Below are positions 23,037 through 34,516 of a stretch of DNA of 64,000 bases, in pieces. The notes below the pieces were generated by a model that was given only the letters and a program-made list of their open reading frames with translations, was not told where the DNA came from and made no database searches. This stretch comes from Pectobacterium sp. PL152 (GTDB lineage: Bacteria; Pseudomonadota; Gammaproteobacteria; Enterobacterales; Enterobacteriaceae), in the NCBI GenBank assembly GCA_021907015.1, contig CP091064.1, positions 4,526,001 to 4,590,000 of the forward strand, in the 5' to 3' direction. Position 1 is the stretch's first letter, and each line of letters opens with the position of its first letter. The translations under genes and the position numbers were made by a program.

Positions 23037-23307
23037 GGTCGGTAACGCTCTTGGCGGTCAGGGTCATGAAATAACGGAAAAGAAAGGTAGCACATATCTC
23101 AGAGAATTTAATACAGCTTCAAGTGTTTGAGATTGGTTGGCTATGAACGAAAAAGCATAAATTAAGTAAAAAAGTTCTTAAGCTGCCGCAAGCAAGTGAA
23201 TAAGATGGAATTATCAATAGGGTAGCGCAGCAGATTCATCTACCAAACAAACATAAGATAAAATAAGAGCCGTGTTCACGAGAGTGGGCGGAGAGGAAGA
23301 TTCAAAC

Positions 23308-24394
23308 ATGCATACAACGACAGTCCGCGTACAGGTTGGCCCCGCCAACTATTTTTCTTTCTCTGGCGCTATCGATAAGCTGCTGGAGTTTTATCCGCCA
23401 GAGGTGTTGAAAAACGCACTGTGGATCTACGGCGAGCGGGCGATTGCGGCGGCGCGGCCGTATTTGCCCGCCGAGTTCGACGCGCCGTCAGCCCGGCGCG
23501 TTCAGTTTGGGGCGCATTGCAGTGAAGGTGAAGTTGCAAAACTGGTCGCACAGGCGGGTGATGACTGTCAGGTTGTCATTGGCGTCGGTGGCGGGGCGGT
23601 GCTGGATACGGCGAAGGTGGCCGCGCGTCACATTGGCGTGCCGCTGGTGGCTATTCCGACTATTGCAGCGACCTGCGCGGCCTGGACGCCACTGTCCGTC
23701 TGGTATAACGATGCCGGACAGGCACTGCGCTTCGAGATTTTCACTGACGCTAACCATCTGGTATTGGTGGAACCGCGAATTTTGCTGGCGGCACCAGTGG
23801 AATACCTCTTGGCTGGCGTCGGCGATACGCTGGCGAAGTGGTATGAAGCCGTTGTGCTTAGTCCTCAGCCAGAAACGCTGCCGCTTTCTGTGCGGCTCGG
23901 GCTACAAGCCGCGCTGGATATCCGCAATGTGTTGCTGCAACAAAGTGCGGCGGCGCTGGAAGCCGTCGAGCGTGGCGAACTGACGCAGGATTTTCTGGAT
24001 GTGGTCGATGCGATCATTGCCGGAGGCGGCATGGTTGGCGGGTTGGGTGAGCGTTACACCCGTGTGGCAGCGGCGCATGCGGTGCATAACGGTTTGACGG
24101 TATTGCCGCAAACGGAACGCTTTCTGCACGGTACTAAAGTGGCCTATGGCATTTTGGTGCAGAGTGCTTTGCTGGGGATCGTGAAACGCTGAGCCAACTG
24201 AAAGCGGCGTTTAAGGCATTTGGTTTGCCGACCTCGTTGGCCGCACTGGATGTAGATATTCACGATCGTGCGTCGCTTCAGGCCGTGATTGCTCGAACCT
24301 TGCAGGCGGGGAATCCATTCATTATCTGCCGTTGGCGCTTAATGAAGAGGTTCTGCTGGCAGCGTTTAACACCGTTGAGTCGACTGGGGAATAA
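23308..24394 (+). CDS. hcxA: HcxA (YbdH)-like hydroxycarboxylate dehydrogenase (frameshifted)
   Basis: An iron-alcohol-dehydrogenase-family enzyme. E. coli HcxA reduces 2-oxoacids such as 2-oxobutyrate and 2-oxoglutarate with NADPH. Strong residue-level similarity to E. coli YbdH is recognised: VIGVGGGAVLDTAK, PTIAATCAAWTPLSVWYNDA, GVGDTLAKWYEAVVL and AAHAVHNGLTVLPQTE, the last holding metal-binding histidines. The start at 23308 follows GGAGAGGAAG. Breaks near 24180 and 24315 each reflect a missing G in a G run; the repaired length is 362 residues, as in E. coli. Divergent from the ABC importer, suggesting a joint catabolic role (inference). Confidence 0.9.
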
Positions 24395-24410
24395 CCGGGT
24401 AGAAAGAGAA

Positions 24411-24435
24411 GGGCGGAGAGTATTCTCCGCCCTAA
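24411..24435 (+). terminator. Strong hairpin downstream of hcxA
   Basis: GGGCGGAGA, loop GTAT, TCTCCGCCC starts 16 bases after the repaired hcxA stop. It lacks a clear T run, so it is only a likely terminator. Confidence 0.6.
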
Positions 24436-24441
24436 AGACTA

Positions 24442-24504
24442 TTATTTATCTTTAAAAGCTAGGGGCTTTATCTTTAAAAATCAGGGCTTTATCTTCAAAA
24501 ACTA
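24442..24504. repeat. Three tandem 21-base units
   Basis: Three consecutive units, the second and third starting GGGCTTTATCTTYAAAAA and the first TTATTTATCTTTAAAAG, fill the space between the hcxA hairpin and the 3' end of the KTSC-domain gene. The third unit runs into the KTSC stop codon. Confidence 0.55.
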
Positions 24505-24729
24505 CTGCGTTTTCTCGTAGGGGAATGAATTTTTGATAAAGCTGGCGTAGTAACGGTACTTCGTCTTGCTGGCCATCAGCTCTTCATAAATCATGCGTGC
24601 TACGCCGCTGTAGAGATAGATGCTCCCATTTAGCAATTCGACTTCCAATTGGCTTTTTCTGCATCGTATCCGACTGAAAACAACTCTGTTGATGAAACGC
24701 GTTTTCTCTGCAAAATTAATCACTCCCAA
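24502..24729 (-). CDS. KTSC-domain small protein
   Basis: A 75-residue protein whose middle reads as a KTSC domain: hydrophobic LEVELLNGSIYLYSGVARMIYEELMAS, then YYASFIKNSFPYEK, a pattern also found fused to lysyl-tRNA synthetase-like and phage proteins. Function is unknown. Composition is AT-richer than its neighbours and it sits within the insert relative to E. coli, so recent acquisition is possible. No clear partner gene. The start is uncertain. Confidence 0.6.
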   Translation of the reverse strand: MGVINFAEKTRFINRVVFSRIRCRKSQLEVELLNGSIYLYSGVARMIYEELMASKTKYRYYASFIKNSFPYEKTQ

Positions 24730-24933
24730 CGTGTCAATGCCGCATCCTGACGGGATTCCACCCTCTTTCGGGCCCTCTGGCTATATGTGTTATAGCTCGA
24801 AATATATCGGGGTAAACAGCAGCATATCGTTATTAGATCATGAATAATCAGTAAATGCTCACAGAATTCTTTCTCTGTCGCTCCTGACCGGTTTGTTATT
24901 TATCACCGATGAGGAGATGTTCTGATTGCCCCA

Positions 24934-25581
24934 TTAATCCTGAGCGATCGCCCGTTGAAACGCCGGTTGGCTTTCTACCCGTTCAATGTATTGCTGGATA
25001 TGCGGATAACGGCTGAAATCCAGACGCGTTTTCGCCAACACCAACGGGACGGCCATTTGTATATCGGCACCGCTGAGCGACGCTCCTGCAAACCACTCTT
25101 GTGTACTCAAATGCTGTTCGATGAACTGCAACTGTGTCGTCAGCCTCGGCACAATAAAGGCCTGCTCGATGCTCTGCACAATTTTGCGTGCGATAGGGCG
25201 GATGAAAAATGGCATCGGTGCGGATTCTGTTTTTGCCAAGACTAAACGCATTACCAGCAGCGGCATGAGTGAACCCTCAGCGAAATGCAGCCAGAAGCGA
25301 TAGTCCAGTAGCGCTTGTCCGCTCTGTGGACGGAGTCTGCCGTTACCGTAAGTTTCAATCAGGTATTCCACAATGGCCCCGGATTCGGCAACGGTGAGTT
25401 CGCCATCGGTAATCACCGGTGATTTCCCTAACGGGTGGATTTTTTTGAGCGATGCGGGAGCACTAAGCGTTTTTGGGTCACGTGCGTAGCGAATGATTTC
25501 ATAATCAACGCCCAGCTCTTCCAACAACCAGGTCACGCGGGTCGAACGGGATTTCTCGAGGTGATGAACGTGTATCATCAA
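24934..25581 (-). CDS. Glutathione S-transferase family protein
   Basis: A 215-residue cytosolic GST-like protein: thioredoxin-fold N-terminal domain with HHLEKSRSTRVTWLLEELG (Ser in the usual glutathione-activating position), cis-Pro segment GKSPVITDGELTVAESGAIVEYL, then an all-helical C-terminal domain with the SGADIQMAVPL N-capping motif. Two adjacent ATGs (25581, 25578) are possible starts. The substrate is unknown. It lies next to the formaldehyde-glutathione pathway genes but is separated from them by a terminator, so a shared role is speculative. Confidence 0.88.
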   Translation of the reverse strand: MMIHVHHLEKSRSTRVTWLLEELGVDYEIIRYARDPKTLSAPASLKKIHPLGKSPVITDGELTVAESGAIVEYLIETYGNGRLRPQSGQALLDYRFWLHFAEGSLMPLLVMRLVLAKTESAPMPFFIRPIARKIVQSIEQAFIVPRLTTQLQFIEQHLSTQEWFAGASLSGADIQMAVPLVLAKTRLDFSRYPHIQQYIERVESQPAFQRAIAQD

Positions 25582-25659
25582 GGTTTCCTTTTTTCTTTTG
25601 ATCCGTTAAGGTTGCACGCGGCAGGTGCGCTCGTGTTATTCAGGGATTATGACGATTGG

Positions 25660-25693
25660 GAGAGAAAACGCGCTCAGGAGATTCCTGAGCGCG
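25660..25693 (-). terminator. Rho-independent terminator of the frmA-fghA operon
   Basis: On the minus strand, CGCGCTCAGGA pairs with TCCTGAGCGCG across a three-base loop and is followed by TTTTCTCT, about 40 bases after the fghA stop. Confidence 0.8.
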
Positions 25694-25732
25694 GCGCTCA
25701 ACGAGGTAAGCATAGCACTATTATTCGGACAG

Positions 25733-26578
25733 CTAGTCTTCCAATAAATAGCGGGCGTGGAAGCGCAGGTGATCCTCGATGAAACTGGCGATGAAGAAAT
25801 AGCTGTGGTCATAGCCGGACTGTGTCCGCAGCGTCAGCGGCCAGGCATACTGGCTTGCCAGTTCTTCCAGTTTCGCGGGTTGCAACTGGTCAGGAAGGAA
25901 CTGATCGCAGTCTCCCTGATCGACCAGTATTGGCAGTTTCTTCTGGCTATTTGCCAGTAAATGGCAGCTATCATACTGCAACCACTGCGTCTCATCCTCG
26001 CCGAGATAGGCGGTAAGCGCCTTGCGTCCCCAGGGAACCTGACTTGGGTTAACGATCGGTGCAAACGCGGATGCAGACAGGAATTTTTCTGGATTGCGTA
26101 GCGCCAGCATCAGCGCGCCGTGCCCGCCCATCGAATGCCCGCTGATGGACTGACGGCTAGCCACGTTAAAATGCTGCTGAATCAGTGCTGGCAGTTCACT
26201 GCTGATATAGTCATACATCCGGTAGTGTGCCGACCAGGGCGCCTGCGTGGCATTCACGTAGAACCCTGCACCCTGCCCCAAATCGTACCCGGCATCGTCC
26301 GCTACGCCATCGCCGCGCGGGCTGGTGTCCGGCATTACCAGCACCAGACCCAGCTCGGAGGCAACGCGCTGCGCGCCTGCTTTCGTCGTAAAATTTTCGT
26401 CGTTGCAGGTTAAGCCAGACAGCCAGTAAAGCACGGGCGGCGGCGTGTCATCCTGCGTCGGTGGCAGATAGATGCTGAACGTCATCGCGGTGTTCAGTGT
26501 GTCTGACACATGGCGGTAGCGCTGTTGCCAGCCGCCAAACATACGGTGTTCTTCCAGCAGTTCCAGTGATGAAGTCAT
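25733..26578 (-). CDS. fghA: FghA, S-formylglutathione hydrolase
   Basis: Hydrolyses S-formylglutathione to formate and glutathione, the second step of glutathione-dependent formaldehyde detoxification. An esterase D-type alpha/beta hydrolase of 281 residues. Nucleophile Ser149 lies in [12 protein letters not shown], probable Asp225 in [11 protein letters not shown] and His258 in YDHSYFF. It follows frmA by 41 bases on the same strand, so the two steps are co-transcribed. E. coli has two such enzymes (YeiG and FrmB); the position next to folE matches yeiG, while pairing with frmA matches frmB. Confidence 0.94.
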   Translation of the reverse strand: MTSSLELLEEHRMFGGWQQRYRHVSDTLNTAMTFSIYLPPTQDDTPPPVLYWLSGLTCNDENFTTKAGAQRVASELGLVLVMPDTSPRGDGVADDAGYDLGQGAGFYVNATQAPWSAHYRMYDYISSELPALIQQHFNVASRQSISGHSMGGHGALMLALRNPEKFLSASAFAPIVNPSQVPWGRKALTAYLGEDETQWLQYDSCHLLANSQKKLPILVDQGDCDQFLPDQLQPAKLEELASQYAWPLTLRTQSGYDHSYFFIASFIEDHLRFHARYLLED

Positions 26579-26619
26579 CGCTGTACAGCCTCCTTTTTCT
26601 GTTCCTGACGGTGGTGCAA

Positions 26620-27753
<1,134 letters not shown>

Positions 27754-27854
27754 CTAATGGCATTCCGTTATGGGTTGTAAGTTGAATGATAGGACGTGGC
27801 ATTCATCACCTTGTCGTCCTGTCTTGAAAATGGTCGCTCAGGGAAGATAAGGGA

Positions 27855-28744
27855 TTATTCCTGCTGAGCGGGTGGTTCAATCATGCTGCTCTGTTCAATA
27901 ATGAGTTTTTTCAGCGCCTCGACATTAGGGCCGAAGGCGTCACGCCGCCAGACGAGCCACGTGGATGCGGTGGCGATGTTGGGCGGTAATTCATGTACCT
28001 GAACACGCGCGCCAGCGGGCAACGATTCAAGGATGGCATATGGGAGCATGGCGAGCCCAGCCCCGCTGGCTACACAGGCAAGCATGGCATGGTATGAGTG
28101 GATTTCCATGATAGTGCCGGGTACCACGCCATCCTGCCGGAACCAGTTCTCAAGGCGCTTTCGATAGGAACAGCTGGGGCGGAAAGCAAACAGCGTATCG
28201 TGGCTGGCATCTCGCGCATGGCTAATCGGCGCGTGCGTCGTGTCGGATATCAGCACGAGTCGTTCCGTAAAGCATGAACAGCCATTCAGCTCATCGTAGA
28301 CGACAGGACCATCGACTAACGCGGCAGCCAGCGTTCCCGCGCGCACGCGTTCAATAATTTCCCGGATGTGCCGGTGTTCAGAGACAGCGACACGTTGGGG
28401 TAACGCTGATGGTAAGCCGCTAATAGCGTGGGCAAACGGGTTGCCGCCGTGCTTTCCATCGAGCCTAGCGCGAAATTACCTGCGGGTTCACCCGTGCGCG
28501 TCATGCTGATCGCTTCTTCGCTGAGTGCCAGAATGCGCTGCGCATAACATAAGAAATTGTGCCCAATCGGGGACAGACGCAGACGTTGTTTCTCACGGAT
28601 GAACAGATCGGTACCCAATTCCTGTTCCAACTGGCGTAACCGCGTAGTCAGATTTGAGGGCACCCGGTGAAGCTGTTCCGCGGCGCGTGCGACGGAGCCC
28701 GTTTCGGCAACGAGACAGAACATGCGGAGCTGGGTCAAATCCAT
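27855..28744 (-). CDS. LysR-type regulator, PtrR/YneJ-like (frameshifted)
   Basis: The N-terminal winged helix ([20 protein letters not shown], then [21 protein letters not shown]) is followed by an effector domain with [12 protein letters not shown] and [19 protein letters not shown]. It resembles the PtrR/YneJ branch, which in E. coli controls a putrescine-use gene. The frame breaks near 28358 (TSG, then [19 protein letters not shown]). The repaired length is about 296 residues. It is 113 bases upstream of frmA and co-directional, so it may read into or regulate frmA-fghA; that is inference. The target is unknown. Confidence 0.82.
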
Positions 28745-29434
28745 ATCTTTCTCTTTTGTAATGAACTGGTATTTGATTATTCATTTTTTGTGAAGTGTAG
28801 CGGCAAGCTACGCATTTCGCAACAGGCTTAAGCCACTCGGATGTGAAGGCAACGTAAACTCAGCGGCCTGCAACCTTGCCTGAATGATGAAAATGAGGGG
28901 CGTAATTATCATCAGGATTAATATTTTGGCTTAGAAAGCGATAAAACGATCCGGCCTGAATTAATAGCACCGTAATCAACTTTATAACTAATAGGGACAT
29001 ATTTTTCTGCGGATGAGATCAGAATGGAAAATAAGAATAATCACAGAAAAATAAAACTGTATTTTGTCCTGGCGCAATAGTGAAGGAGGGGAAATAAATA
29101 GATAATTAAAATAAATAGTTAAATGTGTAGATAAATTGTTGTAGCGAAGCAATAGTCAAAAACTATCGCATTTCTTCATTTTGATCGCATTTGTTGATGT
29201 AAAAGCGTAAAGTGCCTGTCCAAAGTGCCGATAATGTTAATGTATGGTAGGAATACCTTATCGTTATTGTAAGGAAGTGTGTCTTTTTGTCATTAAAGGA
29301 AAATAACTCTAACTAATGAGAGCCTCTGCTCTTCATTAAATGACGTAACACCCGGCGTATTTCCAATTAAAAATGTGCAGCCATGTTGTAGAAAGCGCAG
29401 AGGAAAATCGCCAGATAATTTATAGGAGTCTTCT
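28745..29434. other. Long AT-rich intergenic region before the chemoreceptor gene
   Basis: Nearly 690 bases, strongly AT-rich, with stop codons in all frames and no credible gene. It contains the sigma-28 promoter of the chemoreceptor at 29208-29234 and presumably the LysR gene promoter at its left end. The composition is unlike the flanking genes, which may mark an insertion boundary. Confidence 0.5.
29208..29234 (+). promoter_or_regulatory. Sigma-28 (FliA) promoter of the chemoreceptor gene
   Basis: TAAA, 15 bases, then GCCGATAA reproduces the enterobacterial FliA consensus exactly in both elements and spacing. It lies about 200 bases upstream of the chemoreceptor start in the right orientation. 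This class of promoter drives late flagellar and chemotaxis genes. Confidence 0.8.
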
Positions 29435-31167
29435 GTGAATTTTTTAAAAATATCACCATCAGGGCAATGCTTTTAACAATATTAGGCCTGTTTCTGGCTG
29501 TATGGGGTGGGGCATCTTTCTTTACCACCACCTCATTAAGCAGCATGACCAAACTATTGGAATCCAGCGAGACTCAGCGTAAAAACGTAGAGATGCTGGT
29601 AAAAGGCAATGACCAATATTTTCGTACGGTTACTCGTGTCGTTCGCTCGATGGATTTCCAACAAACGGGTGATGTCGCCGATGCGGAGAAAGTCTTCACG
29701 TCTGCAACCGCAGCATTTAAAATCACGTCAGATCAACTGGCTGCATTTAAACGTATTGAACATGTTGGCGTTGATAAAGAAACCGCAGACAATATGATCG
29801 CCGCGTGGACCCAGTTACTCGATAACGGGTTGACGCCGATGTTGAACGCTGCGCGTGAGAATCGTCAGGAGGAGTTCCGTCAGCTTTTCCGTAAAACCTA
29901 TCCGCCGTTGAGCGTGGCATTCGGTGCCAATATGGAGAAATACCAGGCGGCGATCTTTTCCTCGTCAGAGGAGTCAATGAGCGAGGTCTACGGTCTGGTT
30001 GGCTGGAGTAATCATATCCTGCTGGGGGCGGCGGTTCTTGGATTGTTAATCCTGCTGCTGACCGATCGCTATCTGGTGCACTATCTGGTTAAGCCGTTGA
30101 ATATGATCAAAGGGTATTTTCAGGTGCTGGCTGCTGGGCAGCTTAACCACCCGATTGACGAGTTTGGTCGTAACTGTGCTGGGCAGCTGATTCCTTATCT
30201 GAAAGAGATGCAGGGCAGTCTGGTTAATACGGTATCCATTATCCGCGACAGCTCGGCATCGATTCATCAGGGCTCCAGCGAAATTAAAAGCGGCAATAAC
30301 GATTTGTCCGCGCGCACCGAGCAGCAGGCTGCGGCACTGGAACAAACGGCCGCCAGCATGGAAGAGCTGAGCGCGACGGTGAAACAGAATGCCGATAACG
30401 TCCATCAGGCGACCAAGCTGGCGCAGGACGCTTCTGTTGCGGCGAAGAAAGGGGGCGACGTCACAGCCGATGTGATGGCGACGATGGCAAGCATTACGAC
30501 CAGCTCGAAGAAAATTGCTGATATCACCAGCGTGATTAACGGCATTGCCTTCCAGACCAACATTCTGGCGTTGAACGCGGCGGTGGAAGCGGCCAGAGCT
30601 GGTGAGCAAGGGCGTGGTTTTGCGGTAGTTGCAGGCGAAGTTCGTAATCTGGCGCAGCGCAGTGCTCAGGCGGCGAAAGAAATTGAAAGCCTGATTACGG
30701 AATCGGTTGAACGTATCAATACGGGGTCAAATCAGGTTACACAAACTGGTGAAGCGATGGACTCCATCATTTCTGCGATTACCCGGGTGAACGATCTGAT
30801 GGGTGAAATCGCCTCGGCGTCGGATGAGCAGAGCCGCGGTATTACGCAAATTGGTCAGGCGGTGACCGAAATGGATGGCGTGACACAACAGAACTCCGCG
30901 CTGGTGCAGGAGTCTGCTGCCGCTGCTGCCTCGCTGGAAGATCAGGCTCGCCAGTTGACCGAGGCTGTATCGGTATTCCAGCTGTCGGCCGCAGAGGCGC
31001 ATCGTCGCCCCCAGCAGCGTTTGGCGGAGAGCGCGTCAGCGGTGGAGAAGCCGATGCTATTAGCGGCTGCTGGCGGTAAAAAGGTAATGCTAACGACAAC
31101 TGGGAAACCTTCTGATAATCGCACGACACGCGGCGTCAGCGCGCTGATGACCGCAAAAATCAGGTGA
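29435..31167 (+). CDS. Methyl-accepting chemotaxis protein (frameshift at start)
   Basis: An inner-membrane chemoreceptor signalling to CheA/CheW. Helix 1 is [20 protein letters not shown], followed by a periplasmic four-helix ligand domain to about residue 190, helix 2 ([15 protein letters not shown]), HAMP, methylation helices ([20 protein letters not shown]) and the hairpin tip around [20 protein letters not shown]. The start is a GTG at 29435 after TAGGAG, giving [12 protein letters not shown] once an A missing near 29447 is restored. The C-terminus lacks the NWETF-type CheR pentapeptide. The ligand is unknown. Confidence 0.92.
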
Positions 31168-31176
31168 TTTATTGCT

Positions 31177-31208
31177 AAAAGCACTGGGAGATGTTCCCGG
31201 TGCTTTTT
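31177..31208 (+). terminator. Rho-independent terminator of the chemoreceptor gene
   Basis: AAAAGCACTGGGA and TCCCGGTGCTTTTT pair across GATGT, starting ten bases after the stop. Confidence 0.88.
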
Positions 31209-31441
31209 GTTTATCACGGAACATGTATGACTGAATCGTGGTTTTTCTGTGCGCAAGATTTGCCCCTCGTTGCGGCACACAGACGCACCTGCTACGCGTG
31301 ATAACCTGAATCTATTTCAACAATCATGACATACAATCACTGGATAATCGCGACTCTCTCAACTAGAGTGTTGACGGCGCTAGGGTATGATCAAGGCCAT
31401 GATAGTGCGATAGGCATAGTTACACCTGCAGGAGAATAATA

Positions 31442-32103
31442 ATGTCATCACTAAGTAAAGAAGCCGTTATGGTGCACGAAGCACTGCTGGCACGCGGTCT
31501 GGAAACGCCGCTGCGCGGGGCGTTGTTGGATCGGGATACGCGTAAGCAACGTATTGCCGAGCATATGACGGAAATTATGAATTTGCTGAGTCTCGATCTG
31601 AGCGATGACAGCCTGGCTGAAACACCGACTCGTATCGCTAAAATGTACGTTGATGAAATATTCTCCGGCTTGACTACGCCAATTTCCCTAAAATCACCAT
31701 CATTGAAAACAAAATGAAGGTCGATGAAATGGTTACCGTGCGCGACATTACGCTGACCAGCACCTGCGAACACCATTTCGTGACGATCGATGGGAAAGCG
31801 ACGGTGGCGTATATTCCGAAAGATGGCGTCATTGGTTTGTCGAAGCTCAACCGCATCGTCCAGTTTTTCTCTCAGCGGCCTCAGGTGCAGGAACGCTTAA
31901 CTCAGCAGATTTTAGTCGCGCTGCAAACGCTGTTGGGGACCAATAACGTTGCGGTTTCGATTGATGCGGTGCATTACTGCGTGAAGGCGCGCGGTATTCG
32001 TGATGCGACCAGCGCCACGACCACGACATCGCTCGGTGGGCTGTTTAAATCCAGCCAGAACACACGTCAGGAATTCCTGCGCGCGGTTCGCCACCATAAT
32101 TAA
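31442..32103 (+). CDS. folE: FolE, GTP cyclohydrolase I (frameshifted)
   Basis: Converts GTP to 7,8-dihydroneopterin triphosphate, the first step of folate synthesis. Conserved stretches are [31 protein letters not shown] (zinc Cys and catalytic His), [17 protein letters not shown] and HYCVKARGI (third zinc Cys). The frame breaks near 31671, where one G is missing before [16 protein letters not shown]. The repaired length is 220 residues (E. coli 222). A GCAGGAG ribosome binding site precedes the ATG. Confidence 0.96.
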
Positions 32104-32238
32104 GCCTGTTTTATTGGCGATGATGAAGGGAATACCCTCGTCATCGCCACATCGGTCATTGTCAAATCAGCAAGCATCTTCGCTTTTTCCTTTCTGTGCA
32201 TACAATCGCTACTTCGATGATTTGAAAATGTAATTTGT

Positions 32239-33426
32239 ATGCCTTCTCACACTGTACCATCACCTCATTCGCCACCTTCGCGGCCACCTTCACGGATAGC
32301 TACGCTAGATTTCGCACGCGGCGTCGCCATTCTGGGTATTTTACTGCTGAATATTACGGCGTTTGGTTTACCGCATGCGGCATACCTCAATCCAGCCTGG
32401 CAAGGAGAAGCCACGTTGTCCGATACTTTGACGTGGGCGGCGATGGATCTGCTGGCGCAGGCAAAATTCCTGACGCTGTTTTCTCTCCTTTTTGGCGCGG
32501 GGCTACAGCTACTGCTGCCGCGGGGGAAACGCTGGGTACATGCTCGTCTGTTCTGGCTGATGATCATCGGGCTGATTCATGCCATTTTCCTGTGGGATGG
32601 CGACATTTTGCTCGACTATGCGCTGATAGGGCTGGTGTGTTACGGCATGATTCGCCATGCGGAAAGTAGCCAGTTGCTAATGCGTACAGGGGCGGTTCTG
32701 TATCTGGTGGGCATCGGCGTGCTGTTTGTACTGAGCCAGATTCTGAGCCTGCAACCGGGGAGATTCTGGCTACCGGGTATGGCGGATATCACCTACGAGG
32801 CTTATTGGCGGGCGTTAGGCGGGCCGGAAGCGTGGATCAACCGCGTCGATTTGCTCACGGAAAGCCTGCTGTCGCTGGGCGTGCAGTACGGCTGGCTGCT
32901 GGCGGGATCGATGCTATTAGGCGCCGGGTTGATGCGCAGTGGCTGGCTGAAAGGGGAATTCAGCACAGCGCACTATCGTAAGGTGGCACTGTGGTTGATT
33001 TCACTGGGCGTGGCGATTAACAGCATTGGCGTGGTGGGGCAGTGGCTGGTGGACTGGGAATATCGCTGGAGCGGGCTGTTATTGCAAATTCCGCGCGAGC
33101 TGAGTTCACCCTTGCAGGCGATAGGCTATCTGGCGCTGTGCTACGGTTTTTGGGGGACGCTGTGCCAATGGCGCATCACGTACTGGATTACAGATGTCGG
33201 GCGTATGGCGTTAACCAACTATTTGCTGCAAACGCTGATTTGCGTGGTGTTGTTTAACCAGCTTGGTCTGTTTATGGCATTCAGCCGTCTGCAACTGTTA
33301 GCGCTGGTTCCCATTATCTGGATCGCCAATCTGGTCCTTTCTCACTACTGGCTGCGCTATTTCCGTCAGGGTCCGCTGGAATGGCTATGGCGCAAACTCA
33401 CCAATGCGGTAGGGAAAACCGAGTAG
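32239..33426 (+). CDS. yeiB: YeiB, DUF418 inner-membrane protein
   Basis: A 395-residue polytopic membrane protein with ten or so hydrophobic segments. It carries DUF418-family features: an N-terminal TLDFARGVAILGILLLNITAFG and a C-terminal VGRMALTNYLLQTLIC, then a WLRYFRQGPLEWLWRKLT tail. The E. coli counterpart lies directly after folE, as here. Function is unknown. Frame intact. The mgl/galS genes that follow yeiB in E. coli are missing. Confidence 0.92.
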   Translation: MPSHTVPSPHSPPSRPPSRIATLDFARGVAILGILLLNITAFGLPHAAYLNPAWQGEATLSDTLTWAAMDLLAQAKFLTLFSLLFGAGLQLLLPRGKRWVHARLFWLMIIGLIHAIFLWDGDILLDYALIGLVCYGMIRHAESSQLLMRTGAVLYLVGIGVLFVLSQILSLQPGRFWLPGMADITYEAYWRALGGPEAWINRVDLLTESLLSLGVQYGWLLAGSMLLGAGLMRSGWLKGEFSTAHYRKVALWLISLGVAINSIGVVGQWLVDWEYRWSGLLLQIPRELSSPLQAIGYLALCYGFWGTLCQWRITYWITDVGRMALTNYLLQTLICVVLFNQLGLFMAFSRLQLLALVPIIWIANLVLSHYWLRYFRQGPLEWLWRKLTNAVGKTE

Positions 33427-33433
33427 AAAAACC

Positions 33434-34240
<807 letters not shown>

Positions 34241-34350
34241 CTAATCATGCCTCAAGGCTACTTTACCTGACAGGGTGACGCAAGACGAAGGCGAGGAACG
34301 GGTGGTTTATTGATTGAATTTTCAGCGTTAGGATGAGAAGGCGAGTAAAT

Positions 34351-34470
34351 AACACGCCAGCCTTTCGAGCAGAAAAGCTGGCGTGATGGGTAATACTGGT
34401 TACTTAGCCCGTTGTTAGGGGAAACACAGGGGAGGTTCCCGCAGGGAGGCCTCACTCCTGTGGTCGCCCC
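34351..34470. other. Structured noncoding segment between rimO and sanA
   Basis: A stem ACGCCAGC/GCTGGCGT (34351-34386) is a probable weak terminator of rimO. It is followed by a nested structure: GGGG (34418-34421)/CCCC (34467-34470) enclosing CACAGGGGAG/CTCCTGTG, with a CCC-GCA-GGG inner loop. Sequence up to 34510 contains a further GATC...GATC stem. No coding frame fits. This is also where the E. coli-like gene order changes. Confidence 0.5.
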
Positions 34471-34516
34471 GTGTATCTCGATCCTCAAACGATCGGTATT
34501 AGGCGTAATGGGCGCG

